From NCBI GenBank assembly GCA_945876155.1, contig CAMCMW010000159.1, positions 1 to 5,076 on the forward strand: 5,076 bases of DNA, read 5' to 3'. Positions 1 to 5,076 of this stretch are shown here, one piece after another. This stretch comes from an uncultured Ruminococcus sp. (GTDB lineage Bacteria > Bacillota > Clostridia > Oscillospirales > Ruminococcaceae). The translations under genes and the position numbers were made by a program. A model generated the notes under the pieces. That model saw only the letters and a list, made by a program, of their open reading frames with translations. It did no database searches and was not told the DNA's origin. Position 1 is the first letter of the stretch; the number at the start of each line of letters is the position of its first letter.

Positions 1-96
1 CGGATATTTTATATAGCCTCTTACTATTACGCTTAATATCGTAAAGCCGAATATCAGTGCAAAAATCCCCTGCACTGTTCTGCTGAGCCTTTCCAC
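1..96 (-). CDS. N-terminal fragment of an unrecognised membrane-anchored protein (runs off the left edge)
   Basis: Reading leftward from a GTG at 96-94, 32 codons stay open to the window edge. The peptide begins with a short charged stretch (MERLSRTVQ, taking GTG as Met). A hydrophobic segment follows at about residues 10-25 (GIFALIFGFTILSVIV), then a basic RGYIKYP. This looks like one N-terminal membrane anchor or the first helix of a larger membrane protein. The start is supported by a strong Shine-Dalgarno AAAGGGG at 111-105, 8 nt upstream, and by the absence of any in-frame ATG, GTG or TTG just upstream. The gene is divergent from the aro operon and has its own promoter candidate. I do not recognise the family and 32 residues are too few to assign a function. 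The reading frame is well supported; the identity is unknown. Confidence 0.6.
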   Translation of the reverse strand, partial: MERLSRTVQGIFALIFGFTILSVIVRGYIKYP

Positions 97-104
97 TTTA
101 ATAT

Positions 105-111
105 CCCCTTT
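105..111 (-). promoter_or_regulatory. Ribosome binding site of the left-edge gene
   Basis: On the minus strand this reads AAAGGGG and lies 8 nt before the GTG at 96-94. It decides the start of the left-edge gene, which has no ATG start. Confidence 0.6.
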
Positions 112-126
112 CTTTATCTTTATTTT

Positions 127-155
127 ATTATAAAATATATTTTTAAAAAAGTAAA
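127..155 (-). promoter_or_regulatory. Candidate sigma-A promoter for the left-edge gene
   Basis: The minus strand carries a perfect -10 TATAAT (132-127) preceded at 17 bp by TTTACT (155-150), which matches 4 of 6 bases of the -35 consensus. Transcription would begin near 120, giving a leader of about 25 nt that contains the Shine-Dalgarno. The surroundings are very AT-rich, which makes chance TATAAT matches more likely, so the call rests on the spacing and on its fit to the gene start. Confidence 0.5.
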
Positions 156-184
156 TTGACAAACTGACAGATAAAAAGTTAAAT
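156..184 (+). promoter_or_regulatory. Weaker second promoter candidate for the aro operon
   Basis: A perfect -35 TTGACA (156-161) is followed after 17 bp by TTAAAT (179-184), only 4 of 6 matches to the -10 consensus. If active it would start near 191 and give a leader of about 145 nt. Its -35 directly abuts the -35 of the leftward promoter (150-155). Two TGACA copies with an 8-nt period (157-161 and 165-169) lie here. The case is weaker than for the promoter at 255-283. Confidence 0.25.
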
Positions 185-254
185 TCCATGACATCTATTG
201 TGTATTATTACAACTAATACGTTTGCTATTCTGATATTTTTACGCTTTAATGTC

Positions 255-283
255 TTGAAATGCACATAAACATATGATATAAT
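255..283 (+). promoter_or_regulatory. Main sigma-A promoter of the aroBAC operon
   Basis: The -35 TTGAAA (255-260), a 17-bp spacer and a perfect -10 TATAAT (278-283) are all present. A TG at 275-276 makes it an extended -10 (TGATATAAT). Transcription should begin near 290, leaving a leader of about 46 nt before aroB. That leader is too short for a T-box or trp-type attenuator, so leader-based control of this transcript is unlikely. This is the best promoter match in the intergenic region. Confidence 0.75.
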
Positions 284-323
284 AAGTATAAATACACCGT
301 TCTCAGAATGAACAGGCAAAATC

Positions 324-329
324 GGGAGG
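324..329 (+). promoter_or_regulatory. Ribosome binding site of aroB
   Basis: GGGAGG lies 6 nt before the ATG at 336 and fixes that codon as the aroB start. Confidence 0.75.
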
Positions 330-335
330 CACATT

Positions 336-1382
336 ATGAAAACAATAACCGTTAAAGCAAGTATTTCATATAACATATATATAGAAAGAGGTTCGCTGAA
401 AAACTGCGGCAGCATCATCGCTGATACCGTGAAAACACGCAGAACCGCTGTTATTACTGATGATATTGTTGACGGTCTTTACGGGAAAACTGTTACTGAT
501 TCCCTTGAAAAGGCTGGATTTTCAGTCTGCAAATTTGTTTTTACAAACGGCGAAAGCTCCAAATCCACCGAAACCCTCAACAAAATCTACACATTCCTCT
601 GCGAAAACAACATCACCCGCACCGACTGCATTATCGCCCTTGGCGGCGGCGTTGTAGGTGACATAACAGGCTATGCCGCTGCAACATTTTTAAGAGGGCT
701 GGACTACATACAGATTCCTACCACTCTCCTTGCACAGATAGACTCCTCTGTGGGCGGCAAAACTGCAATAGACCTCCCCTGCGGAAAAAATCTTGTAGGT
801 GCTTTCAAACAGCCAAAATGCGTTATCTGCGATTCGGACGTGCTGTCCACCCTCTCAGATGAGATTCTGTCCGACGGTATGGCAGAGGCTATCAAGTACG
901 GCATGATTCGTGACAGCAGACTTTTTGACCTTATTGCCTCACACAAGCTTGAAAATGTCTCAGAAATTATTGACGATATAGTTTACAGCAGTGTTTCCAT
1001 CAAGCGTGACGTTGTGGAAAACGACGAGTTTGACACCGGAGAGAGAATGATTCTCAATTTCGGTCACACCCTCGGTCACGCAGTTGAAAGCTACTACAAC
1101 TATGAAACTTACACTCACGGCAGTGCGGTGGCAATGGGAATGTGCATGATTACCGAAAGAGAGTGCAGTCCCGAAATACTCGAAAAGCTGAAAAACTGCA
1201 TTACTGCCTACAAACTTCCGGTAAAGTGCGACGCACCGGTACACGAACTGCTTAAACTCTGCTCTAACGACAAAAAGCGTGAAAGCGGAAACATAAATTA
1301 CATTGTCTGCCGTGAAATCGGAAAGGCAGAAATCAGGAGAGTAACCGTGGACGAGTTCAACAGACTTATGGAGGGCAAGTGA
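336..1382 (+). CDS. aroB: 3-dehydroquinate synthase
   Basis: This cytosolic enzyme converts DAHP to 3-dehydroquinate, step 2 of the shikimate pathway, using NAD+ and a divalent metal (zinc in characterised members). The 348-residue protein is within the usual family length. The nucleotide-binding core shows GGGVVGDITGYAA at 103-115, followed by PTTLLAQIDSSVGGKTAID at 128-146 and KNLVGAFKQP at 151-160. The expected metal ligands are all present: E184 in GMAEAIKYG, H244 in NFGHTLGHA and H261 in HGSAVAMGM. The second histidine of the GHTLGH motif, H248, matches the catalytic histidine of characterised enzymes. NDKK at 311-314 is also typical. It is the first gene of the operon, behind a strong promoter, with its stop 1 nt before the aroA ATG. 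It appears intact, and I see no missing catalytic residue. Confidence 0.97.
   Translation: MKTITVKASISYNIYIERGSLKNCGSIIADTVKTRRTAVITDDIVDGLYGKTVTDSLEKAGFSVCKFVFTNGESSKSTETLNKIYTFLCENNITRTDCIIALGGGVVGDITGYAAATFLRGLDYIQIPTTLLAQIDSSVGGKTAIDLPCGKNLVGAFKQPKCVICDSDVLSTLSDEILSDGMAEAIKYGMIRDSRLFDLIASHKLENVSEIIDDIVYSSVSIKRDVVENDEFDTGERMILNFGHTLGHAVESYYNYETYTHGSAVAMGMCMITERECSPEILEKLKNCITAYKLPVKCDAPVHELLKLCSNDKKRESGNINYIVCREIGKAEIRRVTVDEFNRLMEGK
1370..1375 (+). promoter_or_regulatory. Ribosome binding site of aroA inside aroB
   Basis: GGAGGG at the 3' end of aroB lies 8 nt before the aroA ATG at 1384. The aroB stop TGA (1380-1382) falls in the spacer, an arrangement that suits termination-reinitiation coupling of the two genes. 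Confidence 0.7.
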
Positions 1383-1383
1383 T

Positions 1384-2619
1384 ATGGATATAAAAATAAT
1401 TCCGTCAAAGCTTAAAGGCGAGGTAAATATTCCCTCCTCCAAAAGTATGACCCACAGAATGCTTATATCCGCCGCTCTTGCTGAGGGTACTTCCATTGTA
1501 TCTAATGTTACCTTTTCAAAGGATATCTATGCAACAATCGACGCTCTTAAAGCCGCCGGAGCAGAAATAAGCGTCTCCGGAAACAGCGTTACAATAAAGG
1601 GCATTGCCGGAAATATCCCTGAAAATGCTGATATCGACTGTTGTGAAAGCGGTTCAACACTCCGATTTATGATTCCGGTCACCGCCGCTTTAGGCATAAC
1701 CGCAGTTTACAGAGGACAGGGACGTCTGCCGGAAAGACCTATCACACCGTATATCCGTGAACTTACAAAAAAAGGCATTGAATTTGAGTACAACAACACT
1801 ATGCCCTTTACCGTTAAGGGAGAGCTTAAAGCCGGTGTATTTGAACTTGAGGGGAACGTTTCCTCACAGTTTATAACAGGACTGCTCTTTGCACTGCCGC
1901 TCCTTGAAAACGATTCCGAAATCGTCATGACCTCACGCCTTGAATCAAAGCCCTATGCGGACATGACTGTATCTTGCCTTAAACAGTTCGGGGTAGAGAT
2001 TACTGAAACCGACAACGGCTATTTCATTAAGGGCGGTCAGAAATACGCTGCAAAGAACGTTTCAGTTGAGGGGGATTACTCTCAGGCAGCTTTCTTTTAT
2101 GTCGCAAATATACTGGGAAGTGACATAACAATAAAAAATCTCCGGCAAGAAAGCACCCAGGGCGACAAGAAAATTGTTGAAATTGTCAGCGGCTTGTGCT
2201 ATAATAATAAGGAAACACCGGACGGTTTCAGAATCGACGCCTCGGACATTCCCGACCTTGTGCCTGTTCTGGGAGTTCTTGGTACTTTCTGTAACGGGAA
2301 GTCTGAAATTTACAATGCCGCACGTCTGAAAATCAAGGAGAGCGACAGGCTTGCCGCAACTGCACAGGCAATAAATGCACTGGGAGGAAAAATCACTCCT
2401 ACTGACGATGGTCTTATCATTGAACACGCTGATTTAAATGGCGGTACCGCCAACAGTGCCGGAGACCACAGAATCGCCATGAGTGCCGCAATAGCCGCAA
2501 CAGTCTGCACCGAACCGGTTATTATAAAAAATGCTGAATCCGTTGAGAAATCGTATCCGGACTTTTTCAGGGATTATATAAATTTGGGAGGAACTGCTAA
2601 TGTCATCAACGTGGAATAA
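1384..2619 (+). CDS. aroA: 3-phosphoshikimate 1-carboxyvinyltransferase (EPSP synthase)
   Basis: Transfers the enolpyruvyl group of PEP to shikimate-3-phosphate, step 6 of the shikimate pathway, in the cytosol. At 411 residues it is slightly shorter than the E. coli enzyme (427). Substrate-binding motifs follow in order: SSKSMTHR at 18-25, ESGSTLRFMIP at 88-98, RLPERPI at 114-120, SSQF at 160-163, ESKPY at 187-191 and EGDYSQAAFF at 229-238. Residues aligned by motif to E. coli catalytic positions are present: D291 in DIPD (D313), E319 and R322 in IKESDR (E341, R344), DHR at 361-363 (D384-R386) and K389 in EKSYPDFF (K411). F95 sits where E. coli has P101 in the glyphosate-site loop; G90 corresponds to G96. 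Translation starts 1 nt after the aroB stop from GGAGGG (1370-1375) inside the aroB end. The 3' end overlaps aroC by 20 nt. Confidence 0.97.
   Translation: MDIKIIPSKLKGEVNIPSSKSMTHRMLISAALAEGTSIVSNVTFSKDIYATIDALKAAGAEISVSGNSVTIKGIAGNIPENADIDCCESGSTLRFMIPVTAALGITAVYRGQGRLPERPITPYIRELTKKGIEFEYNNTMPFTVKGELKAGVFELEGNVSSQFITGLLFALPLLENDSEIVMTSRLESKPYADMTVSCLKQFGVEITETDNGYFIKGGQKYAAKNVSVEGDYSQAAFFYVANILGSDITIKNLRQESTQGDKKIVEIVSGLCYNNKETPDGFRIDASDIPDLVPVLGVLGTFCNGKSEIYNAARLKIKESDRLAATAQAINALGGKITPTDDGLIIEHADLNGGTANSAGDHRIAMSAAIAATVCTEPVIIKNAESVEKSYPDFFRDYINLGGTANVINVE
2177..2205 (+). promoter_or_regulatory. Promoter-like sequence inside aroA, upstream of aroC
   Basis: TTGAAA (2177-2182), a 17-bp spacer, and TATAAT (2200-2205) with TG at 2197-2198 form an extended -10 promoter match. 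Its -35, spacer length, TGn and -10 equal those of the promoter at 255-283, although the spacer sequence and flanks differ. A transcript from about 2212 would carry aroC and the DUF4364 gene but not full-length aroB or aroA. Coding sequence can produce such matches by chance (the -10 encodes Tyr-Asn), so activity is inferred, not shown. Confidence 0.4.
2586..2592 (+). promoter_or_regulatory. Ribosome binding site of aroC inside aroA
   Basis: GGGAGGA, made by the aroA codons for Leu-Gly-Gly, lies 7 nt before the ATG at 2600. It decides the aroC start even though this places the start 20 nt inside aroA. Confidence 0.75.
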
Positions 2620-3694
2620 TCGTATTTCCATTTCAATTTTCGGAGAGTCACACGGTCCTGCAATCGGCGTAGTTATCGACAATCTTCCGCCGGGAGAGCA
2701 TATTGATATCGAAGAACTGGGACGCTTTCTTGCAAGAAGAGCGCCTAAAAAAGACGGCACTACAACTATGAGAGCCGAAAAGGATCTGCCGCAGATAATG
2801 TCCGGACTTGTAAATGACAAAACAACCGGTACTCCCCTTTGCGCATTTATCCAGAATACTGACACACGCTCAAAGGATTACACCAATATTTCAAAGCTTG
2901 CACGCCCGGGTCACGCTGACTACACCGGTGCAGTCAGATACAAGGGCTTCAACGACGTAAGAGGCGGCGGACACTTTTCCGGAAGACTTACTGCACCTCT
3001 GTGCTTTGCCGGAGCAGTATGCGGTCAGATTCTTGAAAAAAGAGGGATTTATACCGGTTCGCACATAGCTGAAATTCACAATATCAAGGACGATGTTTTT
3101 GACAGGACTAACGTTTCAAAACAGGATATCCTTGATGTAAGATACAAAAAATTCCCTGTTATCAACGACGAACAGGGTGAGAAAATGTTTGAGGATATTC
3201 AGAAAGCAAGAGTCGGCTGTGAATCTCTGGGGGGCATTATTGAATGTGCCTGCGTAAACGTTCCGGCTGGTATCGGTTCGCCTATTTTCGACGGACTGGA
3301 AAACACTCTTGCTCAGCTTATTTTCGGTATTCCGGCTGTCAAGGGACTTGAATTTGGTGCTGGTTTCCTTACCGCAAAAATGGTGGGCAGTCAGAACAAC
3401 GACGATTTTTACGTTGACGAGAGAGGTCATGTCAAGACCAAAACCAACAATCACGGCGGTATACTGGGCGGTATTTCCTCCGGAATGCCAATCACTCTCA
3501 ACGTTGCAATAAAGCCTACTCCGTCTATCTCAAAGCCCCAGGAAACCATTGACTACGAAAACATGACAAACGACGTCCTCACCATAAAGGGCAGACACGA
3601 CCCATGTATTGTTCCGAGAGCAGTACCGTGCGTTGAGGCGGCTGTAAATATCGGTATTCTTTCACATATGCTTGACTATCCCAATTTTGCGTAA
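2600..3694 (+). CDS. aroC: Chorismate synthase
   Basis: Catalyses the last shikimate-pathway step, EPSP to chorismate with loss of phosphate, and needs reduced FMN. The 364-residue length is normal for a bacterial monofunctional enzyme. Hallmarks in order are GESHGPAIGVVIDNLPPG at 15-32, RPGHADYTG at 102-110, RGGGHFSGRLTAP at 121-133, NNHGGILGGISSGMP at 283-297 and GRHDPCIVPRAVPCVEAA at 331-348. H18 and H105 correspond to the two invariant histidines of the family. In the first signature N28 replaces the glycine found in most members, and HF occupies the variable positions of the GGG..SGR motif; neither looks damaging. The start lies 20 nt inside aroA in another frame and is fixed by the strong Shine-Dalgarno and by the N-terminal sequence, which begins with the expected short strand before GESHG. 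The DUF4364 gene starts 17 nt after its stop. Confidence 0.97.
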   Translation: MSSTWNNRISISIFGESHGPAIGVVIDNLPPGEHIDIEELGRFLARRAPKKDGTTTMRAEKDLPQIMSGLVNDKTTGTPLCAFIQNTDTRSKDYTNISKLARPGHADYTGAVRYKGFNDVRGGGHFSGRLTAPLCFAGAVCGQILEKRGIYTGSHIAEIHNIKDDVFDRTNVSKQDILDVRYKKFPVINDEQGEKMFEDIQKARVGCESLGGIIECACVNVPAGIGSPIFDGLENTLAQLIFGIPAVKGLEFGAGFLTAKMVGSQNNDDFYVDERGHVKTKTNNHGGILGGISSGMPITLNVAIKPTPSISKPQETIDYENMTNDVLTIKGRHDPCIVPRAVPCVEAAVNIGILSHMLDYPNFA

Positions 3695-3700
3695 TTTTTC

Positions 3701-3706
3701 AGGAGA
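3701..3706 (+). promoter_or_regulatory. Ribosome binding site of the DUF4364 gene
   Basis: AGGAGA lies 5 nt before the ATG at 3712. I see no convincing promoter between the aroC stop and this site, so the gene is probably read from upstream. Confidence 0.65.
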
Positions 3707-3711
3707 CCGCA

Positions 3712-4305
3712 ATGGAAAATGAAAATTATTCAAAAATGTCTGAGCTTGCATCTACTGAATTAAAGGACGTTCAGACTGTTAAAATTCTGATATGCTATCT
3801 GCTTTACCGTATCAACAAGCCTGTTGATTCAGAACAGCTTTACGATATAGCAGTGACCACCGGTATCATCAATTATTTTTTCTATCAGGACGCAATGGAT
3901 TATCTGGTAAAAAATGATTCCGTAAAGGTATCGGAAGGCGAAAACCGCAGTAAATCCTACACCCTTACCGAAAAGGGCGTAAACTGTGCAAAAACTCTCA
4001 GAGGGTATGTTCCCAAGTCCTACCGTGACAAAATAGTACAGGCAGCACTGCGATATTTTGCCAAGCTCAAATACGAAAGCGAAGTCAAGGTGGAATATAT
4101 TCCCCTCGAAAAGGGATATTATGTTCATCTACGCTGTCTTGATATCGGGGACGACCTGCTGGATATGAAACTTTTTGCTCCCGACCGTACTCAGGCTGAA
4201 ATGATTGGCAGAAACATAATGCGCAATCCGGCAGGATTTTACAGTAAAATTCTGAATATTGCCCTTAATAATGAGGAAGAACAATTTGACCCGGAAGAAC
4301 TTTAA
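3712..4305 (+). CDS. DUF4364-family winged-helix protein, putative DNA-binding regulator
   Basis: The 197-residue protein has no signal peptide or membrane segment and should be cytosolic. Its N-terminal half has the pattern of a winged helix: helix 1 about 17-35 (VQTVKILICYLLYRIN), helix 2 about 40-49, a probable recognition helix about 53-67 (INYFFYQDAMDYLVKN), then a wing about 70-85 ending in YTLTEKG, a motif common in such domains. The C-terminal half (about 105-185) looks mixed alpha/beta and may be a ligand or dimer domain. The tail NNEEEQFDPEEL is acidic. This resembles DUF4364, a Clostridia-associated family with no established function that I know of. It is the last gene of the aro operon, 17 nt after aroC and before the terminator, so it is probably co-transcribed. 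A role controlling the aro genes is possible but only inferred. Family assignment is from remembered pattern, not a search. Confidence 0.8.
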   Translation: MENENYSKMSELASTELKDVQTVKILICYLLYRINKPVDSEQLYDIAVTTGIINYFFYQDAMDYLVKNDSVKVSEGENRSKSYTLTEKGVNCAKTLRGYVPKSYRDKIVQAALRYFAKLKYESEVKVEYIPLEKGYYVHLRCLDIGDDLLDMKLFAPDRTQAEMIGRNIMRNPAGFYSKILNIALNNEEEQFDPEEL

Positions 4306-4319
4306 ACCATACAAAACAG

Positions 4320-4350
4320 AATCCGTACCGGAAACCGGTACGGATTTTTT
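4320..4350 (+). terminator. Intrinsic terminator between convergent operons, best in the rightward direction
   Basis: A perfect 12-bp stem AATCCGTACCGG (4320-4331) and CCGGTACGGATT (4335-4346) encloses an AAA loop. Six Ts follow on the plus strand (4345-4350, the first two being the end of the stem), ending the aro/DUF4364 transcript 14 nt after its stop codon. On the minus strand the same stem begins 2 nt after the recR stop and is followed by CTGTTTTGT, a broken T tract. It may therefore also end the recR transcript, less efficiently. Confidence 0.85.
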
Positions 4351-4951
4351 ACATTTCACTTCTGTTTTCAAGTGCCTTGAAAAGAGTCACCTCGTCAGCG
4401 TATTCAAGATGTCCGCCGACTGGTATTCCAAAGGCAAGACGTGTCACCTTTATACCAAGAGGTTTTAACAGCCTTGCAATATACATGGCAGTCGCCTCCC
4501 CCTCAACTGTGGGGTTCGTTGCCATGATAATTTCTGTGACTTCGCCTTTATTTACTCTGTCAAGCAGTTCTTTTATCCTTATGTCGTCAGGTCCGACGCC
4601 GTTTATAGGCGACAAAAGACCGTGAAGGACGTGGTATATGCCGTCATACTCATTGGTACGCTCGAAAGCAGTAACGTCCTTTGGTGTTTCCACGACGCAG
4701 ATAACGGACTTGTCACGTCTCTCGTCAGAACAGATAGGGCATACCTCAAATTCAGTCAGGTTCTGGCAAATCTTACAGTACCCGACATCAGTTTTGACCG
4801 CTATTATAGCGTCAGCAAACTGTTTTGCATCGTCCTCGCTCATTGACATGACCGCATAGGCAAGCCGCTGGGCGGTTTTCATGCCGATTCCGGGCAGCTT
4901 TGCAAACTGTTCGGAAAGGACGATAAGCGGGAGTGCGCTGTTATCTGCCAT
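4349..4951 (-). CDS. recR: Recombination mediator protein RecR
   Basis: RecR works with RecO and RecF in loading RecA onto single-strand gaps coated by SSB, in recombinational repair. The protein is 200 residues, the family norm. From the N-terminus it has a helix-hairpin-helix motif ([13 protein letters not shown], 19-31), a four-cysteine zinc finger (C59, C62, C71, C74) and a Toprim domain. The Toprim domain starts at [10 protein letters not shown] (83-92) with the conserved acidic E88 and continues to [10 protein letters not shown] (146-155). The C-terminal [15 protein letters not shown] (173-187) is typical of the family. The ATG lies 1 nt after the stop of the upstream ybaB-like gene (TGATATG). 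Only a weak GGGA 10 nt upstream could serve as Shine-Dalgarno, so translation is probably coupled to the upstream gene. The stop codon touches the shared terminator. All expected domains are intact. Confidence 0.97.
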   Translation of the reverse strand: MADNSALPLIVLSEQFAKLPGIGMKTAQRLAYAVMSMSEDDAKQFADAIIAVKTDVGYCKICQNLTEFEVCPICSDERRDKSVICVVETPKDVTAFERTNEYDGIYHVLHGLLSPINGVGPDDIRIKELLDRVNKGEVTEIIMATNPTVEGEATAMYIARLLKPLGIKVTRLAFGIPVGGHLEYADEVTLFKALENRSEM

Positions 4952-4952
4952 A

Positions 4953-5076
4953 TCAGAACAGTCCCGGCAATGACACTCCGCCGGTAATCTTGTTCATTTC
5001 CTCTTCTGTAGTCTTTTCAACGTTAGCCATAGCCTCGTTAATAGCGCTGATAACCAGATCCTGGAGCATTTCAATA
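4953..5076 (-). CDS. YbaB/EbfC family nucleoid-associated protein, C-terminal fragment
   Basis: The last 40 codons of a minus-strand gene enter from the right edge and end at TGA (4955-4953). The peptide begins [20 protein letters not shown] and ends in GGVSLPGLF. The pattern of a long helix with a DL..AA.N.A type motif, then TEEEM.K.TGG and a terminal PGLF, is characteristic of the small (about 100-residue) YbaB/EbfC DNA-binding proteins. Its position 1 nt upstream of recR agrees with the widespread dnaX-ybaB-recR order; dnaX would lie beyond the window. The N-terminal half, including most of the dimer and DNA-binding region, is not visible. Confidence 0.9.
   Translation of the reverse strand, partial: IEMLQDLVISAINEAMANVEKTTEEEMNKITGGVSLPGLF

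Noticed and set aside
97..335. Possible riboswitch, T-box or attenuator controlling the aro operon
   Set aside because: The main promoter leaves only about 46 nt of leader. I see no long stem, T-box sequence, leader peptide rich in aromatic residues, or terminator hairpin before aroB.
179..418. Minus-strand 79-residue open frame across the aroB promoter and start
   Set aside because: It covers a strong rightward promoter and the aroB N-terminus, has no clear ribosome binding site, and resembles no protein I know. It is a chance frame in AT-rich DNA.
960..1496. Minus-strand 178-residue open frame antisense to the aroB/aroA junction
   Set aside because: It lies opposite two certain genes, and the translated sequence shows no recognisable domain. 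Its length comes from the codon bias of the opposite strand.
2434..2865. Minus-strand 143-residue open frame antisense to the aroA/aroC junction
   Set aside because: It is antisense to confirmed coding sequence on both sides of the overlap and shows no motif.
3672..3697. TTGACT (3672-3677) as a -35 for a separate DUF4364 promoter
   Set aside because: No acceptable -10 lies 16-18 bp downstream. The nearest TAATTT (3692-3697) is only 14 bp away.
4622..4859. Two plus-strand frames opposite recR
   Set aside because: Both lie fully antisense to the RecR zinc finger and Toprim coding region, and neither has a family signature.
1..5076. Mobile elements, CRISPR arrays, tRNA/rRNA genes, phage or defence genes
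   Set aside because: No repeat arrays, transposase or integrase motifs, RNA gene patterns or defence domains are visible. Genes fill the window almost completely and are housekeeping in type.

Overview
The window reads as an ordinary stretch of a Bacillota chromosome, probably class Clostridia and possibly Ruminococcus-like (Oscillospiraceae). The pointers are a DUF4364-type winged-helix gene (a family I associate with Clostridia), the ESGSTLRF form of EPSP synthase, strong purine-rich Shine-Dalgarno sequences, and AT-rich intergenic DNA around moderate-GC genes. The genus is inference; the gene identities are firm.

Layout from left to right. (1) Positions 1-96, minus strand: the first 32 codons of an unrecognised membrane-anchored protein with a GTG start, running off the left edge. 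(2) Positions 97-335: an AT-rich divergent control region. It holds a likely leftward promoter, a very good rightward promoter for the aro operon (TTGAAA, 17 bp, extended -10 TATAAT) and a weaker second rightward candidate. (3) Positions 336-4305, plus strand: a tight operon aroB-aroA-aroC followed by a DUF4364 winged-helix gene. aroB and aroA are 1 nt apart, aroA and aroC overlap by 20 nt, and 17 nt separate aroC from the last gene. (4) Positions 4320-4350: a 12-bp-stem terminator between convergent operons. (5) Positions 4349-5076, minus strand: recR and, 1 nt upstream of it, the C-terminal 40 residues of a YbaB/EbfC protein. This is the tail of what is commonly a dnaX-ybaB-recR operon.

AroB, AroA and AroC catalyse steps 2, 6 and 7 of the shikimate pathway, making 3-dehydroquinate, EPSP and chorismate. 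The enzymes for steps 1 and 3-5 (DAHP synthase, dehydroquinase, shikimate dehydrogenase, shikimate kinase) are not in the window. All three enzymes keep the catalytic residues I could check and look full length. RecR acts with RecO and RecF in recombinational repair, and YbaB/EbfC is a small DNA-binding protein.

I found no mobile element, CRISPR array, RNA gene or clearly new system. The observations most worth checking are an intragenic promoter-like sequence inside aroA that matches the main aro promoter in -35, spacer length, TGn and -10; the co-transcribed, uncharacterised DNA-binding protein at the end of the aro operon; and the abutting opposed promoters in the divergent region.
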